NCBI GenBank assembly: GCA_001770355.1
Contig: MEQV01000098.1
Coordinates: 1 to 7,657, forward strand
DNA: 7,657 bases
Reading direction: 5' to 3'
From: Betaproteobacteria bacterium RIFCSPLOWO2_02_FULL_62_17
Lineage (GTDB): Bacteria; Pseudomonadota; Gammaproteobacteria; Burkholderiales; SG8-39
Positions 1 through 5,889 of this stretch are shown in pieces. The position numbers were made by a program, and so were the translations under genes. How positions within the stretch are numbered: position 1 is the stretch's first letter; each line of letters begins with the position of its first letter. The notes beneath the pieces were generated by a model that made no database searches, had not been told where the DNA came from, and was given only the letters and a program-made list of their open reading frames with translations.

Positions 1-33
1 TGTTGGGGTTCGCGCCGCTCACCCCAACCTACG
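1..33 (-). repeat. REP-like GTAG hairpin (possibly cut by window edge)
   Basis: An 8-bp perfect stem, 2-9 paired with 21-28 (GTTGGGGT / ACCCCAAC), encloses an 11-nt loop. Read on the minus strand, the unit starts CGTAGGTTGGGG, so a GTAG tetranucleotide directly precedes the hairpin. That is the hallmark of REP elements mobilised by RAYT transposases, and CGTAGGTTGGG hairpins of this form are dispersed between genes in many Proteobacteria (recollection, not searched). It lies just past the 3' end of the crotonase gene, the usual location of REP units, and could also protect that transcript's 3' end. No second copy is seen in the window. Confidence 0.6.
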
Positions 34-65
34 CTCTGCAGATCATGGTCCCCCGACCGCGGTGA

Positions 66-836
66 TCACGCCTTGCGCTTGTCGAGCGTCGAGAGCGCCT
101 CCATCGCGACGTAGAACGGCATGCCCTCGTCCAGCAACCTGCGCAGCGGGTGCGTGAGCACGGCGCGGGTGTAGCGCAGCAGCATCTCGGGCTTTTTCGC
201 AAGCTGTTGCGCCAGCTCCCACGCACGCGGCAGGAGTTTTTCCCTTGGCCAGATTTCGGCTACGAGGCCCATGTCCTTCGCTTCCTTCGCGGTGAGCACC
301 TGTCCGGTCAGCATCAGGTAGCGCGCGCGATTCAGCCCCATCAGCATGGTGTAGACGACGTTGATGCCGTCGCCGGGAACGATGCCGCCGTTGTGAAAAT
401 GCGCCGTATCCTCGAAGCTCGCGTCATCGGCGGCGATGACGATGTCGCACATCAGCGCGAGATCCGCGTGCCGCCTGGCGGGTCCGTTCACCACCCCGAT
501 CATCGGCACCTCGACATTCAAGTGCGCATTCACCAGGCGCCTGGCGTTGGAGAAAACGCTGTGGATGCCCGCCGGCGTCAGATCCGCTCCGTGAAAGAAT
601 TGCGCATCCGGATCGAGCCGCGGCCCGCTGAACTCATCGCCGGTGCCGGTGAGGATGACGATCCGGTTCTCGCGGTCGGCGCCGACATCGCCCAGGGCCC
701 ACGCACACTCGGCCTGCGCCTCCAGTCCCCATCTGAGCGGGCCGCCGTTCGTGTGCAGCGTCATCTCCAGGATGCCGTCTCGCCGCTCCATCCGGATGAA
801 CTGATATTTGCGCGAGTAGTCTTCGAACTTCGACAT
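66..836 (-). CDS. Crotonase-superfamily protein, 6-oxocamphor hydrolase-like
   Basis: This 256-residue protein has the crotonase (enoyl-CoA hydratase/isomerase) fold. It resembles 6-oxocamphor hydrolase, which cleaves a carbon-carbon bond in cyclic beta-diketones without CoA. Shared features, compared from memory, are the Y-S-x-K-Y start, RENRIVILTGTG at 55-66, the VNGP-to-H123 segment, the H146-to-PGDG loop with D156, ELLPRAWELA-like residues, and a Glu in a C-terminal MEAL segment. Those His, Asp and Glu residues match the known catalytic set. A further active-site His of that enzyme (His45) appears to be Gln41 here. I chose ATG 836 because AGGGG lies about six bases upstream and the protein then begins near the relative's start; an in-frame ATG at 869 would add 11 residues. 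It is divergent from the gene at 941. It could alternatively be an ordinary CoA-dependent crotonase. Confidence 0.85.
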   Translation of the reverse strand: MSKFEDYSRKYQFIRMERRDGILEMTLHTNGGPLRWGLEAQAECAWALGDVGADRENRIVILTGTGDEFSGPRLDPDAQFFHGADLTPAGIHSVFSNARRLVNAHLNVEVPMIGVVNGPARRHADLALMCDIVIAADDASFEDTAHFHNGGIVPGDGINVVYTMLMGLNRARYLMLTGQVLTAKEAKDMGLVAEIWPREKLLPRAWELAQQLAKKPEMLLRYTRAVLTHPLRRLLDEGMPFYVAMEALSTLDKRKA

Positions 837-894
837 GAGCGCCCCTGCGTAGGTGAGTGAAGCGGCCATTCTACCCGGCCCCTCCGCGCCTCAC

Positions 895-903
895 TGCTAC
901 ACT
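895..903 (+). promoter_or_regulatory. Possible extended -10 promoter for the plus-strand series
   Basis: TGCTACACT fits an extended -10 element (TG-n followed by TACACT). It lies about 38 bases upstream of the start at 941, between the divergent genes. No convincing -35 hexamer is visible. The assignment rests on motif and location only. Confidence 0.35.
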
Positions 904-940
904 GCGGCTTTCTCACGATCGAAGCGGAAAGGAGCCGATG

Positions 941-1168
941 ATGCCCGGCAAGTTCTACGAACGTGGACTCGAGATGCGGAAGCAAATGCTCGGCGCGGCG
1001 CACGTCGAGCAGACGCTCGCGAGCGTCGACAAGTTCACCGAGCCGCTGGAGAAAGTGGTGCACGAATTCGTGTGGGGCGCGGTGTGGGCGCGGCCGGGGC
1101 TGGAAACGCGCACCCGCTGCATGCGCGAAGTGTTCGCCGCGGCCGATGCGCAGCCCCAAAAATCGTGA
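941..1168 (+). CDS. Carboxymuconolactone decarboxylase-like protein with internal deletion
   Basis: This encodes 75 residues, against roughly 125-130 for the family (PcaC-like, AhpD fold). Residues 1-59 match the family N-terminus closely: KFYERGLEMRKQMLGA, then a D-x-F-T-x-P-L segment, then EFVWGAVWARPGL at 42-54. After R59 the family normally continues with a helix, the H-x-x-A region and a Cys-containing helix. Here the sequence jumps directly to REVFAAA (62-68), which resembles the family's extreme C-terminus. About 55-60 residues therefore seem to be missing in frame, including the active-site half. The start at 941 has AAGGAG six bases upstream; ATG 938 is also possible but closely spaced. 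The alpha/beta hydrolase starts 10 bases after its stop, an order recalling the PcaC/PcaD pair of the protocatechuate pathway. The product is probably non-functional as a decarboxylase. Confidence 0.75.
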   Translation: MPGKFYERGLEMRKQMLGAAHVEQTLASVDKFTEPLEKVVHEFVWGAVWARPGLETRTRCMREVFAAADAQPQKS

Positions 1169-1172
1169 GGAG
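1167..1172 (+). promoter_or_regulatory. Strong RBS that fixes a GTG start at 1179
   Basis: GAGGAG overlaps the stop codon of the preceding gene and lies six bases before GTG 1179. This supports GTG initiation and translational coupling, although the frame is open much further upstream. Confidence 0.75.
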
Positions 1173-1178
1173 CAATTC

Positions 1179-2021
1179 GTGCCATCCCTGAAACGACCCG
1201 GCGAGCCGGCGATCCACTACGAAATCGACGACTACACCGATCCCTGGAAGCAGGCGCCATTGCTGCTGCTCCAACATGGCTTCGGACGTTCGCACCGCGT
1301 GTGGTACAGCTGGGTACCTTACCTGAGCCGCTTCTACAAAGTCGCGCGGCCGGATCTGCGGGGGCTGGGACGTTCCTCGCGCGATTTCGATCTCGAGCGC
1401 GGCATCGGCGTCGAGTCGTACTGCGGCGACCTGAACGCGCTGATCGACAAGCTGGGCGCCGGGCCGGTGCACTACTGCGGCGAGTCGCTGGGCGGCCTCC
1501 TCGGCATGGCGTTCGCTGCCGAGTACCCGGACAAAGTACGCACGCTCAGCATCGTCTCGTCCCCGGTGCACCTGCATGGCAAGGACCAGAAGACGTCCAC
1601 CTACGGTCACGGATCGCGCGAGGAGGCGCTCCGGAAGATGGGCGCGCACGGCTGGGCGGCGGCCTCGAACGCCGGTCGCCGCTTTCCGGCCGGAAGCGAT
1701 CCCGGCATGATGGAGTGGTTCGTCGATGAGATGGGCAAGTCGGACGTGGAGGTACTGATCGCAACTTACGCATGGGCCTCGGGCTTCAACGCGATGCCAT
1801 ACCTGCCGAGGATCAAGGCGCCGGTGCTCGGTCTCTACCCCACGGACGGACCGATCGCGGGCGACGAGCAGATCGAGCTGCTGAAGGCCCATGTGCCCCA
1901 CGCCCGGATCGTGCGTCTGCCTTCGCGCTACCACGCCATCAACACGCTGTACCCGGCGACCTGCGCGCTGGAGGTGCTGCACTTCGCCGCGCAGCACGAC
2001 GGCATTCCCTGCCGCGAGTGA
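1179..2021 (+). CDS. Alpha/beta hydrolase fold protein
   Basis: This 280-residue protein has the standard architecture of the family. The oxyanion-side motif is HGFG at 33-36, followed by RPDLRGLGRS at 57-66. The nucleophile elbow is G-E-S-L-G-G with Ser103, the probable acid is Asp223 (PTDGP), and the catalytic His is His252 (RYH). No signal peptide is visible, so it should be cytoplasmic. The layout resembles 3-oxoadipate enol-lactone hydrolases (PcaD) and other ester or C-C bond hydrolases, and its place behind a PcaC-like gene agrees with that, but the substrate cannot be read from sequence. The open frame extends to 963 in the wrong frame of the upstream gene; the GTG at 1179 is preferred because of its ideal RBS and because homology starts shortly after it. 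Confidence 0.9.
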   Translation: MPSLKRPGEPAIHYEIDDYTDPWKQAPLLLLQHGFGRSHRVWYSWVPYLSRFYKVARPDLRGLGRSSRDFDLERGIGVESYCGDLNALIDKLGAGPVHYCGESLGGLLGMAFAAEYPDKVRTLSIVSSPVHLHGKDQKTSTYGHGSREEALRKMGAHGWAAASNAGRRFPAGSDPGMMEWFVDEMGKSDVEVLIATYAWASGFNAMPYLPRIKAPVLGLYPTDGPIAGDEQIELLKAHVPHARIVRLPSRYHAINTLYPATCALEVLHFAAQHDGIPCRE

Positions 2022-2067
2022 ACCCGCCGCCCTCCCGCTGCGCACCGATATTCTTGATGAGGAACTT

Positions 2068-3033
2068 ATGATCATGACCATCCGCCTTGCTGCGATCGGG
2101 TTATTCTTCGCCGCCAGTGTGGCCGGCGGCGCGGCTGGCGCGCAGAACTACCCGACACGCCCGATCCGCCTGCTCGCCTCGGGCGTCGGCGGGGGCGGCG
2201 ATTTCACCGCACGCCTTATCGCTCCCGCCCTCACCAGCCGCCTGGGCCAGCAGGTCGTGGTGGACAACCGACCCGGCGGGCTCATTCCCGGCGAGATTCT
2301 GTCCAAGGCGCCGCCCGACGGCCACACTCTCATGCTGGTGGGCATCGTCATCTGGCTCTCGCCGTTCATGCGCGACACGATGCCGTTCGATCCCGTGCGC
2401 GATTTCACGCCGGTGACGCTCGCTGTGACCATCCCCAACGTGCTGGTGGCGCATCCGGCAGTGGGCGTGAAATCGGTGCAAGGGTTAATTACGCTCGCGC
2501 GCCGGAAGCCGGGCGTGCTCAACTACGCCACATCGGGCGTGGGAAACTCGAACCACATCGCCGGCGAACTGTTCAAGTCGATGGCCGGCGTGAACCTCGT
2601 GCGCGTGAACTACCGGGGCGCGGCGCTGGCGCTGAACGACGTAGTGGGGGGCCGGGTCGAACTGATGTTCGCCACGGCAAATGCGGCGAATCCGCACGTG
2701 AGCTCAGGGCGGCTCATCGGGCTGGGCGTCACTTCAGCGCGCCCTTCGCCGCTTGCGCCTGGCCTGCCGGCCGTCGCCGAGTCGGGACTGCCGGGGTACG
2801 AGTCCGCTTCGACGCTCGGCGTCCTGGCGCGCGCCGGCACGCCGCCGGCGATCGTGAACCTGCTCAACCGGGAAATCGTGCAATTTCTCGGCGCGCCCGA
2901 GACAAGAGAACGGTTCCTCAAGTCGGGCATCGAAGTGGCCGGCAGCACCGCGGCCGAGTTCGCCGCGGTCATCAGGGACGACATGGCGCGCAAGGGCAAG
3001 CTGATCCGCGCTGCCGGCATCCGCATGGAGTGA
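2068..3033 (+). CDS. Bug/TctC-family tripartite tricarboxylate transporter substrate-binding protein
   Basis: This 321-residue protein would be exported to the periplasm. A signal peptide covers about residues 1-25, with a hydrophobic core near L7-A19 and a likely cleavage A-G-A | Q-N-Y-P. Mature-domain hallmarks are YPTRPIRL, a Gly-rich ligand loop (GVGGGGDFTARL), VVDNRPGG, the KAPPDGHTLM segment, a Y-A-T-S-G-V-G-N-S-N-H helix cap, and a Y-R-G-A-A-L-A-L loop typical of carboxylate binding. The length is normal. GAGG at 2059-2062 lies five bases before ATG 2068; ATG 2074 is an alternative. It follows the alpha/beta hydrolase by 46 bases and is probably co-transcribed. No TctA/TctB membrane genes are present, so it is an orphan binding protein as is usual in Burkholderiales. 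The ligand is probably an organic acid, but which one is unknown. Confidence 0.93.
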   Translation: MIMTIRLAAIGLFFAASVAGGAAGAQNYPTRPIRLLASGVGGGGDFTARLIAPALTSRLGQQVVVDNRPGGLIPGEILSKAPPDGHTLMLVGIVIWLSPFMRDTMPFDPVRDFTPVTLAVTIPNVLVAHPAVGVKSVQGLITLARRKPGVLNYATSGVGNSNHIAGELFKSMAGVNLVRVNYRGAALALNDVVGGRVELMFATANAANPHVSSGRLIGLGVTSARPSPLAPGLPAVAESGLPGYESASTLGVLARAGTPPAIVNLLNREIVQFLGAPETRERFLKSGIEVAGSTAAEFAAVIRDDMARKGKLIRAAGIRME

Positions 3034-3120
3034 GCAATGCAGTGTCCGAACCCAAGTTGCGACGTCGATAAAATGGCGGATAACGTCATCCGGAAAAGCG
3101 TGGCGGAATACATTACACGC

Positions 3121-3164
3121 CGCTGCTGCGAGCAGCGCGCGGCGTCCGTAGCAACGCAGTTGCT
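3121..3164 (+). other. Two tandem hairpins in a 205-bp gene-free gap
   Basis: The gap 3034-3238 contains no convincing gene and looks less GC-rich than its surroundings. It holds two perfect hairpins. The first is CGCTGCT-GCG-AGCAGCG at 3121-3137 (7-bp stem, 3-nt loop). The second is AGCAAC-GCA-GTTGCT at 3150-3164 (6-bp stem, 3-nt loop). Neither is followed by a T tract, so a standard intrinsic terminator is not supported. The second ends about 15 bases upstream of a possible -10 element and could be an operator. A 69-codon frame (3037-3246) runs through the gap but looks non-coding. Confidence 0.4.
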
Positions 3165-3175
3165 CGCAGGCTGCG

Positions 3176-3184
3176 TGCTAATAT
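3176..3184 (+). promoter_or_regulatory. Possible extended -10 promoter for the selenoprotein gene pair
   Basis: TGCTAATAT is an extended -10-like element about 55 bases upstream of the start at 3239. The only -35-like hexamer nearby, TTGCTC at 3160-3165, is too close (13-base spacer). A second weak candidate is TTGCGA at 3057-3062 with GATAAC at 3079-3084 (16-base spacer). Either would let 3239-4851 be transcribed independently of the upstream genes. Confidence 0.3.
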
Positions 3185-3238
3185 GCCTCCTGGCACATCT
3201 CACCACACGCGTCCGCATCATTTTCTTTCGCACCGGCG

Positions 3239-4291
3239 ATGGATAAAGTCATGTCGCAAGCGGGGCACCGGGCGCGGGTCATATCGGTCCCCGAGGACAT
3301 CGAGGAAATCTTCGATTTCATGTACGGAAGGGGAATGACCGACGGCTTGCCGGTGATTCCTCCAACGGGGGAGCGCGTAGAAAGAATGATGGACGCCGTG
3401 TCGTCGCCGCCGGAACATGTGGTGGCGGAACTGCCACCGCGTGGAGGGCTCGCAACGATCGAGAAACTTGCCATCAACTCGGTGATGGCCGGTTGCCGCC
3501 CGGAGTACTTTCCCGTGGTCATCGCCGCCGTAGAAGCAATGACGCAGCCGCAGTTCAATCTTATCGGCGTGCAGACGACGACCAACCCGGTCGCGCCTTT
3601 CCTGCTGCTCAACGGGCCGGTGCGTCGCAGCCTCGACGTCAATTGCGGCGCGGGCGCGCTCGGGCCCGGTCGCCGCGCAAATGCCACCATCGGCCGTGCG
3701 CTACGCCTCATTCTGATCAACATCGGAGGCGGCGTTCCCGGAGAAGGGGACAAATCGATACTCGGCAGTCCCGGCAAGTACACTTTCTGCCTCGGCGAAC
3801 TCGAAGAGGAAAGCCCCTGGGAACCCTTTCATGTCGAGCACGGCTTCGCGCCGGACGAGAGCACCGTCACGGTGATCAGCAGCCAGGGTACGCAGAGTTG
3901 CGCCGCTTCGTTTCTGCAGCCGGTGAGCATATTGATGATGCTGTCGGACGCGATGAGGGCTTACGGCGCCAACAGTTACACCAAGGGCAACGGCAATCCG
4001 GTGGTCATCCTGCCGCCGGCGCATGCACGCCTGTTCGCCGGCGCCGGCTGGAACAAGAGACGGATCAAGGCGTGGCTGTTCGAACACACCATGATCCCGC
4101 GTTCCGAAATGCCGGCTGAACCCCGGCTGCTCGATACCACGAGCCGCCAGCGGATCGAGAACGGTAAGGTGTGCATCTGCGCCAAGGCCGACGATATCGT
4201 GGTGATCGTGGCGGGCGGCTCGGAGCTGAACCACGCCGGATTTCTCGCAAGCTTCGGCAACGACCTCGCGATCCGCAGGATCGGCGACTGA
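3239..4291 (+). CDS. Conserved protein of unknown function, partner of the UGSC selenoprotein
   Basis: This 350-residue soluble protein lacks a signal peptide or membrane segments. I recognise it as a conserved uncharacterised family, in my recollection found beside UGSC (seleno)proteins, but I know of no assigned activity. Conserved-looking blocks are MYGRGMTDGLPVIPPT at 28-43, AINSVMAGCRPEYFPVV at 78-94, LLLNGPVR at 122-129, GPGRRANATIGRALRL at 142-157, INIGGGVPGEGDK at 160-172, GSPGKYTFC at 176-184, and SPWEPFHVEHGF at 192-203. Near the C-terminus is an IVVIVAGG segment. Cys86, Cys136 and Cys184 lie in these blocks; whether they are redox active is unknown. The start is uncertain: ATG 3239 has no good RBS, while ATG 3251 has a weak GGAT six bases upstream. 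The next gene begins 20 bases after its stop, so the two are almost surely one operon. It may bind the substrate or be an enzyme component that the selenoprotein serves. Confidence 0.8.
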   Translation: MDKVMSQAGHRARVISVPEDIEEIFDFMYGRGMTDGLPVIPPTGERVERMMDAVSSPPEHVVAELPPRGGLATIEKLAINSVMAGCRPEYFPVVIAAVEAMTQPQFNLIGVQTTTNPVAPFLLLNGPVRRSLDVNCGAGALGPGRRANATIGRALRLILINIGGGVPGEGDKSILGSPGKYTFCLGELEEESPWEPFHVEHGFAPDESTVTVISSQGTQSCAASFLQPVSILMMLSDAMRAYGANSYTKGNGNPVVILPPAHARLFAGAGWNKRRIKAWLFEHTMIPRSEMPAEPRLLDTTSRQRIENGKVCICAKADDIVVIVAGGSELNHAGFLASFGNDLAIRRIGD

Positions 4292-4311
4292 CGCCTATTC
4301 GGAGACTTGAC

Positions 4312-4851
4312 ATGTTGACCATACTGGACCCGGTCGGGTCGCCCCGCGAAGCCTCCGGCACGAGCGTTCCCATCGTGCCGACCCTGGAAGGCCGCACGGT
4401 CGGAATACTCACGAATCACTGGAAGAGCATGGACCGCATGGCCGCGCACATGGCCGCACAGTTGAAGGAGGTTTATCGCGCCGCTGCGGTGACGGTTTAC
4501 GATATCCCCATCAACGGCGCGATGACCCCCGAAGTCAGGCAAAGGGTCATCGACGAGTGCGATGCCGCGATCGTAGGCCTGGCGAATTGAGGGTCGTGCA
4601 CGTCGTGGAGTGTCCACGACGCCACGGAACTCACGGCCGCAGGCATACCCGCAGTCGTGCTCGCAAGCGACGCCTTCCGCGCGCTGCTCCTGGTCACGTT
4701 GCGCGCGCGCCAGGCGCCCGAAACCCTTGCCGTGGTGCTGAAGGGTAATCCCGAATATTTCGGGCCCGACGCCCTGGTGGCACTCGCGGAGAAGGCGTTG
4801 CGCGAAGCGGTGCAGCGAATCACGACAGGCAGCGGCGCGCCGATGGAGTGA
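4312..4851 (+). CDS. UGSC-family selenoprotein (Sec93, in-frame TGA)
   Basis: I read one 179-residue protein through an in-frame TGA at codon 93. The N-terminal part has the family's opening (LDPVGSP at 5-11, a hydrophobic TVGILTNHW strand at 29-37) and a Rossmann-like alternation of strands and helices. The stretch C-D-A-A-I-V-G-L-A-N runs directly into U93-G-S-C96-T-S-W. This is followed by VHDATEL and GIPAVVLAS, which match the conserved sequence after the UGSC motif (family known from memory; Cys homologues read CGSC). U93 and C96 form a C-x-x-C-like redox pair, so a thiol/selenol redox role is likely, but substrate and partner are unknown. GGAG at 4301-4304 sits seven bases before ATG 4312. 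The frame after the TGA stays open for 86 codons and ends beside a terminator. Without Sec insertion the product would be a 92-residue fragment ending just before its active site. Confidence 0.9.
4588..4590 (+). other. TGA selenocysteine codon
   Basis: This TGA is in frame with ATG 4312 and with the open frame that follows it to 4851. It encodes the first residue of the U-G-S-C motif. The codons on both sides encode residues conserved in the family, so translation must cross it to give a full-length protein. Confidence 0.88.
4594..4627 (+). promoter_or_regulatory. Bacterial SECIS element (predicted)
   Basis: The upper stem is eight perfect pairs, CGTCGTGG (4601-4608) with CCACGACG (4614-4621), closing a five-base loop AGTGT. 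Below a small internal loop (4599-4600 against 4622), CGTG at 4595-4598 pairs with CACG at 4623-4626, extended by a T4594-G4627 wobble. Eighteen bases separate the TGA from the apical loop, close to the 17 I count in E. coli fdhF from memory. The loop contains GU, as SelB-binding loops do. No T tract follows, so it is not an intrinsic terminator. Confidence 0.82.
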
Positions 4852-4872
4852 CGGGCGCGGCCGCTATTTTTT
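4831..4872 (+). terminator. Intrinsic terminator of the selenoprotein transcript
   Basis: AGCGGC at 4831-4836 pairs with GCCGCT at 4860-4865, and GCGCC at 4837-4841 pairs with GGCGC at 4854-4858. This gives 11 pairs with one bulged G at 4859 and a 12-base loop containing the selenoprotein's stop codon. One A and six T residues (4867-4872) follow. The 3' arm and T tract lie in the end of the convergent gene. The minus-strand orientation lacks a T tract, so it should act only on plus-strand transcripts. Confidence 0.7.
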
Positions 4873-5868
4873 CGCCAGCCCGAGTTCGGTCATCAATTCG
4901 CGCAGCTGCTCGTACTGACTTGCAACGAAGCGGGTCGTATCCGCGCTGTTCAAGTACTCGTTCGCCGCGTCGGTCGCCCCGAGTTCCTGCTTCCATTGTT
5001 GCGTGGCGGCCATTCGCGAGAATACGCCATCCCAGAACGCCACTTCGCCGCCCGCGAGGCTTTTCGTGCCCATGACCACGCGCCAGCCGCCCGCGACCAC
5101 GTTGACGCCTTGCTCGGTGAGGGTCGGCGCCGTCGCGAACGGTCCCGAGGCGATGCGCTGCGCCGTCGATACCGCCAGCGCACGCATCGTCCCGTTGGCA
5201 AGATGCTGTTTCACGCCTCCTGCCGTGACCACGGCGACCTCCACGTGGCCGCCCAGGCTCGCCGTCACGGCATCCCCCGCGGAGTTGAAAATCACGAGTT
5301 TCATCTTCCGCGGGTCGGCGCCCGCCGCTTTCATTGCCGCCGCGAAGGCGAGCGGCGCCGCGCCTTCCCGGTTGCCGGAACCGAGTGACACGGCCGCGGG
5401 ATCGTTTTTCAGCCGTTCGGCCAGGTCGCGCCAGTCCCGAATCTGCGACTCGGTGCGCACGGCGAACACCGCGCTTTCGCTGTAAAGCCGAGCCAGTGGC
5501 GTAACATCCGTGTGGCTGAAGGCGCTGCGACCCGCGATGTAACTCGTGAGCAGCGTGGGCGTCGCAATGTTGATGTAGTGCCCGTTGCCCGTGTGGTGCT
5601 TCATGTAGTTCCAGCCGATCGAGCCGGACGCGCCCGGCTTGTTCACGACCACCGCGTTCTGAAGGAGTCCGGTCTCCTGCAGAATGCGATTAAGCTTCCG
5701 GGCGCTGCGGTCCGAGCCACCGCCAGGGCTGAAGCCGACCACGATCTCGACCGGCTGGGCCGGCGTCCATTGCGCGCCCGAGGGCGAGACGACCGCGAGC
5801 GATAACAACCACCCGGCAGCCGCCTGCCGAAACACGCGCACCAGTGCTGACTTGTCAACGCGCGACAT
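4864..5868 (-). CDS. Bug/TctC-family tripartite tricarboxylate transporter substrate-binding protein
   Basis: This 334-residue protein would be exported. It has a basic N-terminus, a hydrophobic core around A16-V27 and a likely cleavage S-G-A | Q-W-T-P after residue 32. Family hallmarks are VEIVVGFSPGGGSDRSARKL, VVVNKPGASGSIGWNYM, a Thr-rich ligand loop (NIATPTLLTSYI) and the LGSGNREGAAPLAFAAAM segment. It is clearly divergent from the other binding protein in the window, so the two probably bind different ligands. A perfect GGAGGT lies six bases before ATG 5868. It is the last gene of the minus-strand series, 21 bases after the ThDP-enzyme remnant, and its stop codon lies inside the terminator of the convergent selenoprotein gene. 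No membrane components are nearby. The ligand is probably a carboxylic acid. Confidence 0.93.
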   Translation of the reverse strand: MSRVDKSALVRVFRQAAAGWLLSLAVVSPSGAQWTPAQPVEIVVGFSPGGGSDRSARKLNRILQETGLLQNAVVVNKPGASGSIGWNYMKHHTGNGHYINIATPTLLTSYIAGRSAFSHTDVTPLARLYSESAVFAVRTESQIRDWRDLAERLKNDPAAVSLGSGNREGAAPLAFAAAMKAAGADPRKMKLVIFNSAGDAVTASLGGHVEVAVVTAGGVKQHLANGTMRALAVSTAQRIASGPFATAPTLTEQGVNVVAGGWRVVMGTKSLAGGEVAFWDGVFSRMAATQQWKQELGATDAANEYLNSADTTRFVASQYEQLRELMTELGLAKK

Positions 5869-5874
5869 AACCCC

Positions 5875-5880
5875 ACCTCC
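5875..5880 (-). promoter_or_regulatory. Perfect Shine-Dalgarno site for the second binding protein
   Basis: GGAGGT on the minus strand lies six bases before ATG 5868. It is the strongest RBS in the window and suggests that this protein is made in quantity. Confidence 0.75.
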
Positions 5881-5889
5881 GTAAAAAAG

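Noticed and set aside
41..67. An imperfect hairpin at the end of the crotonase gene as a terminator
   Set aside because: The stem is short and interrupted, and no T tract follows on the minus strand.
150..860. A 236-codon plus-strand frame opposite the crotonase gene
   Set aside because: It is a GC-rich antisense shadow rich in Arg, His and Val with no recognisable domain, and the opposite strand encodes a clear crotonase.
963..1178. N-terminal extension of the alpha/beta hydrolase frame to 963
   Set aside because: This part overlaps the carboxymuconolactone-decarboxylase gene in another frame and has shadow-like composition, and GTG 1179 has an ideal RBS.
1035..2081. A 348-codon minus-strand frame opposite the alpha/beta hydrolase
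   Set aside because: It is an antisense shadow; the plus strand has the full catalytic triad and a strong RBS.
3037..3246. A 69-codon plus-strand frame with GGAG six bases before its ATG and a hydrophobic C-terminal half
   Set aside because: The composition looks non-coding, no family is recognisable, it overlaps the next gene's start and runs through hairpins. It remains a weak small-protein candidate.
4312..4590. A 92-residue protein ending at an ordinary TGA stop
   Set aside because: The same frame continues with conserved UGSC-family sequence, and a SECIS-like hairpin follows at the correct spacing.
4601..4621. The hairpin after the TGA as a transcription terminator
   Set aside because: There is no T tract after it, the reading frame continues for 76 codons beyond it, and a proper terminator lies at the end of the full frame.
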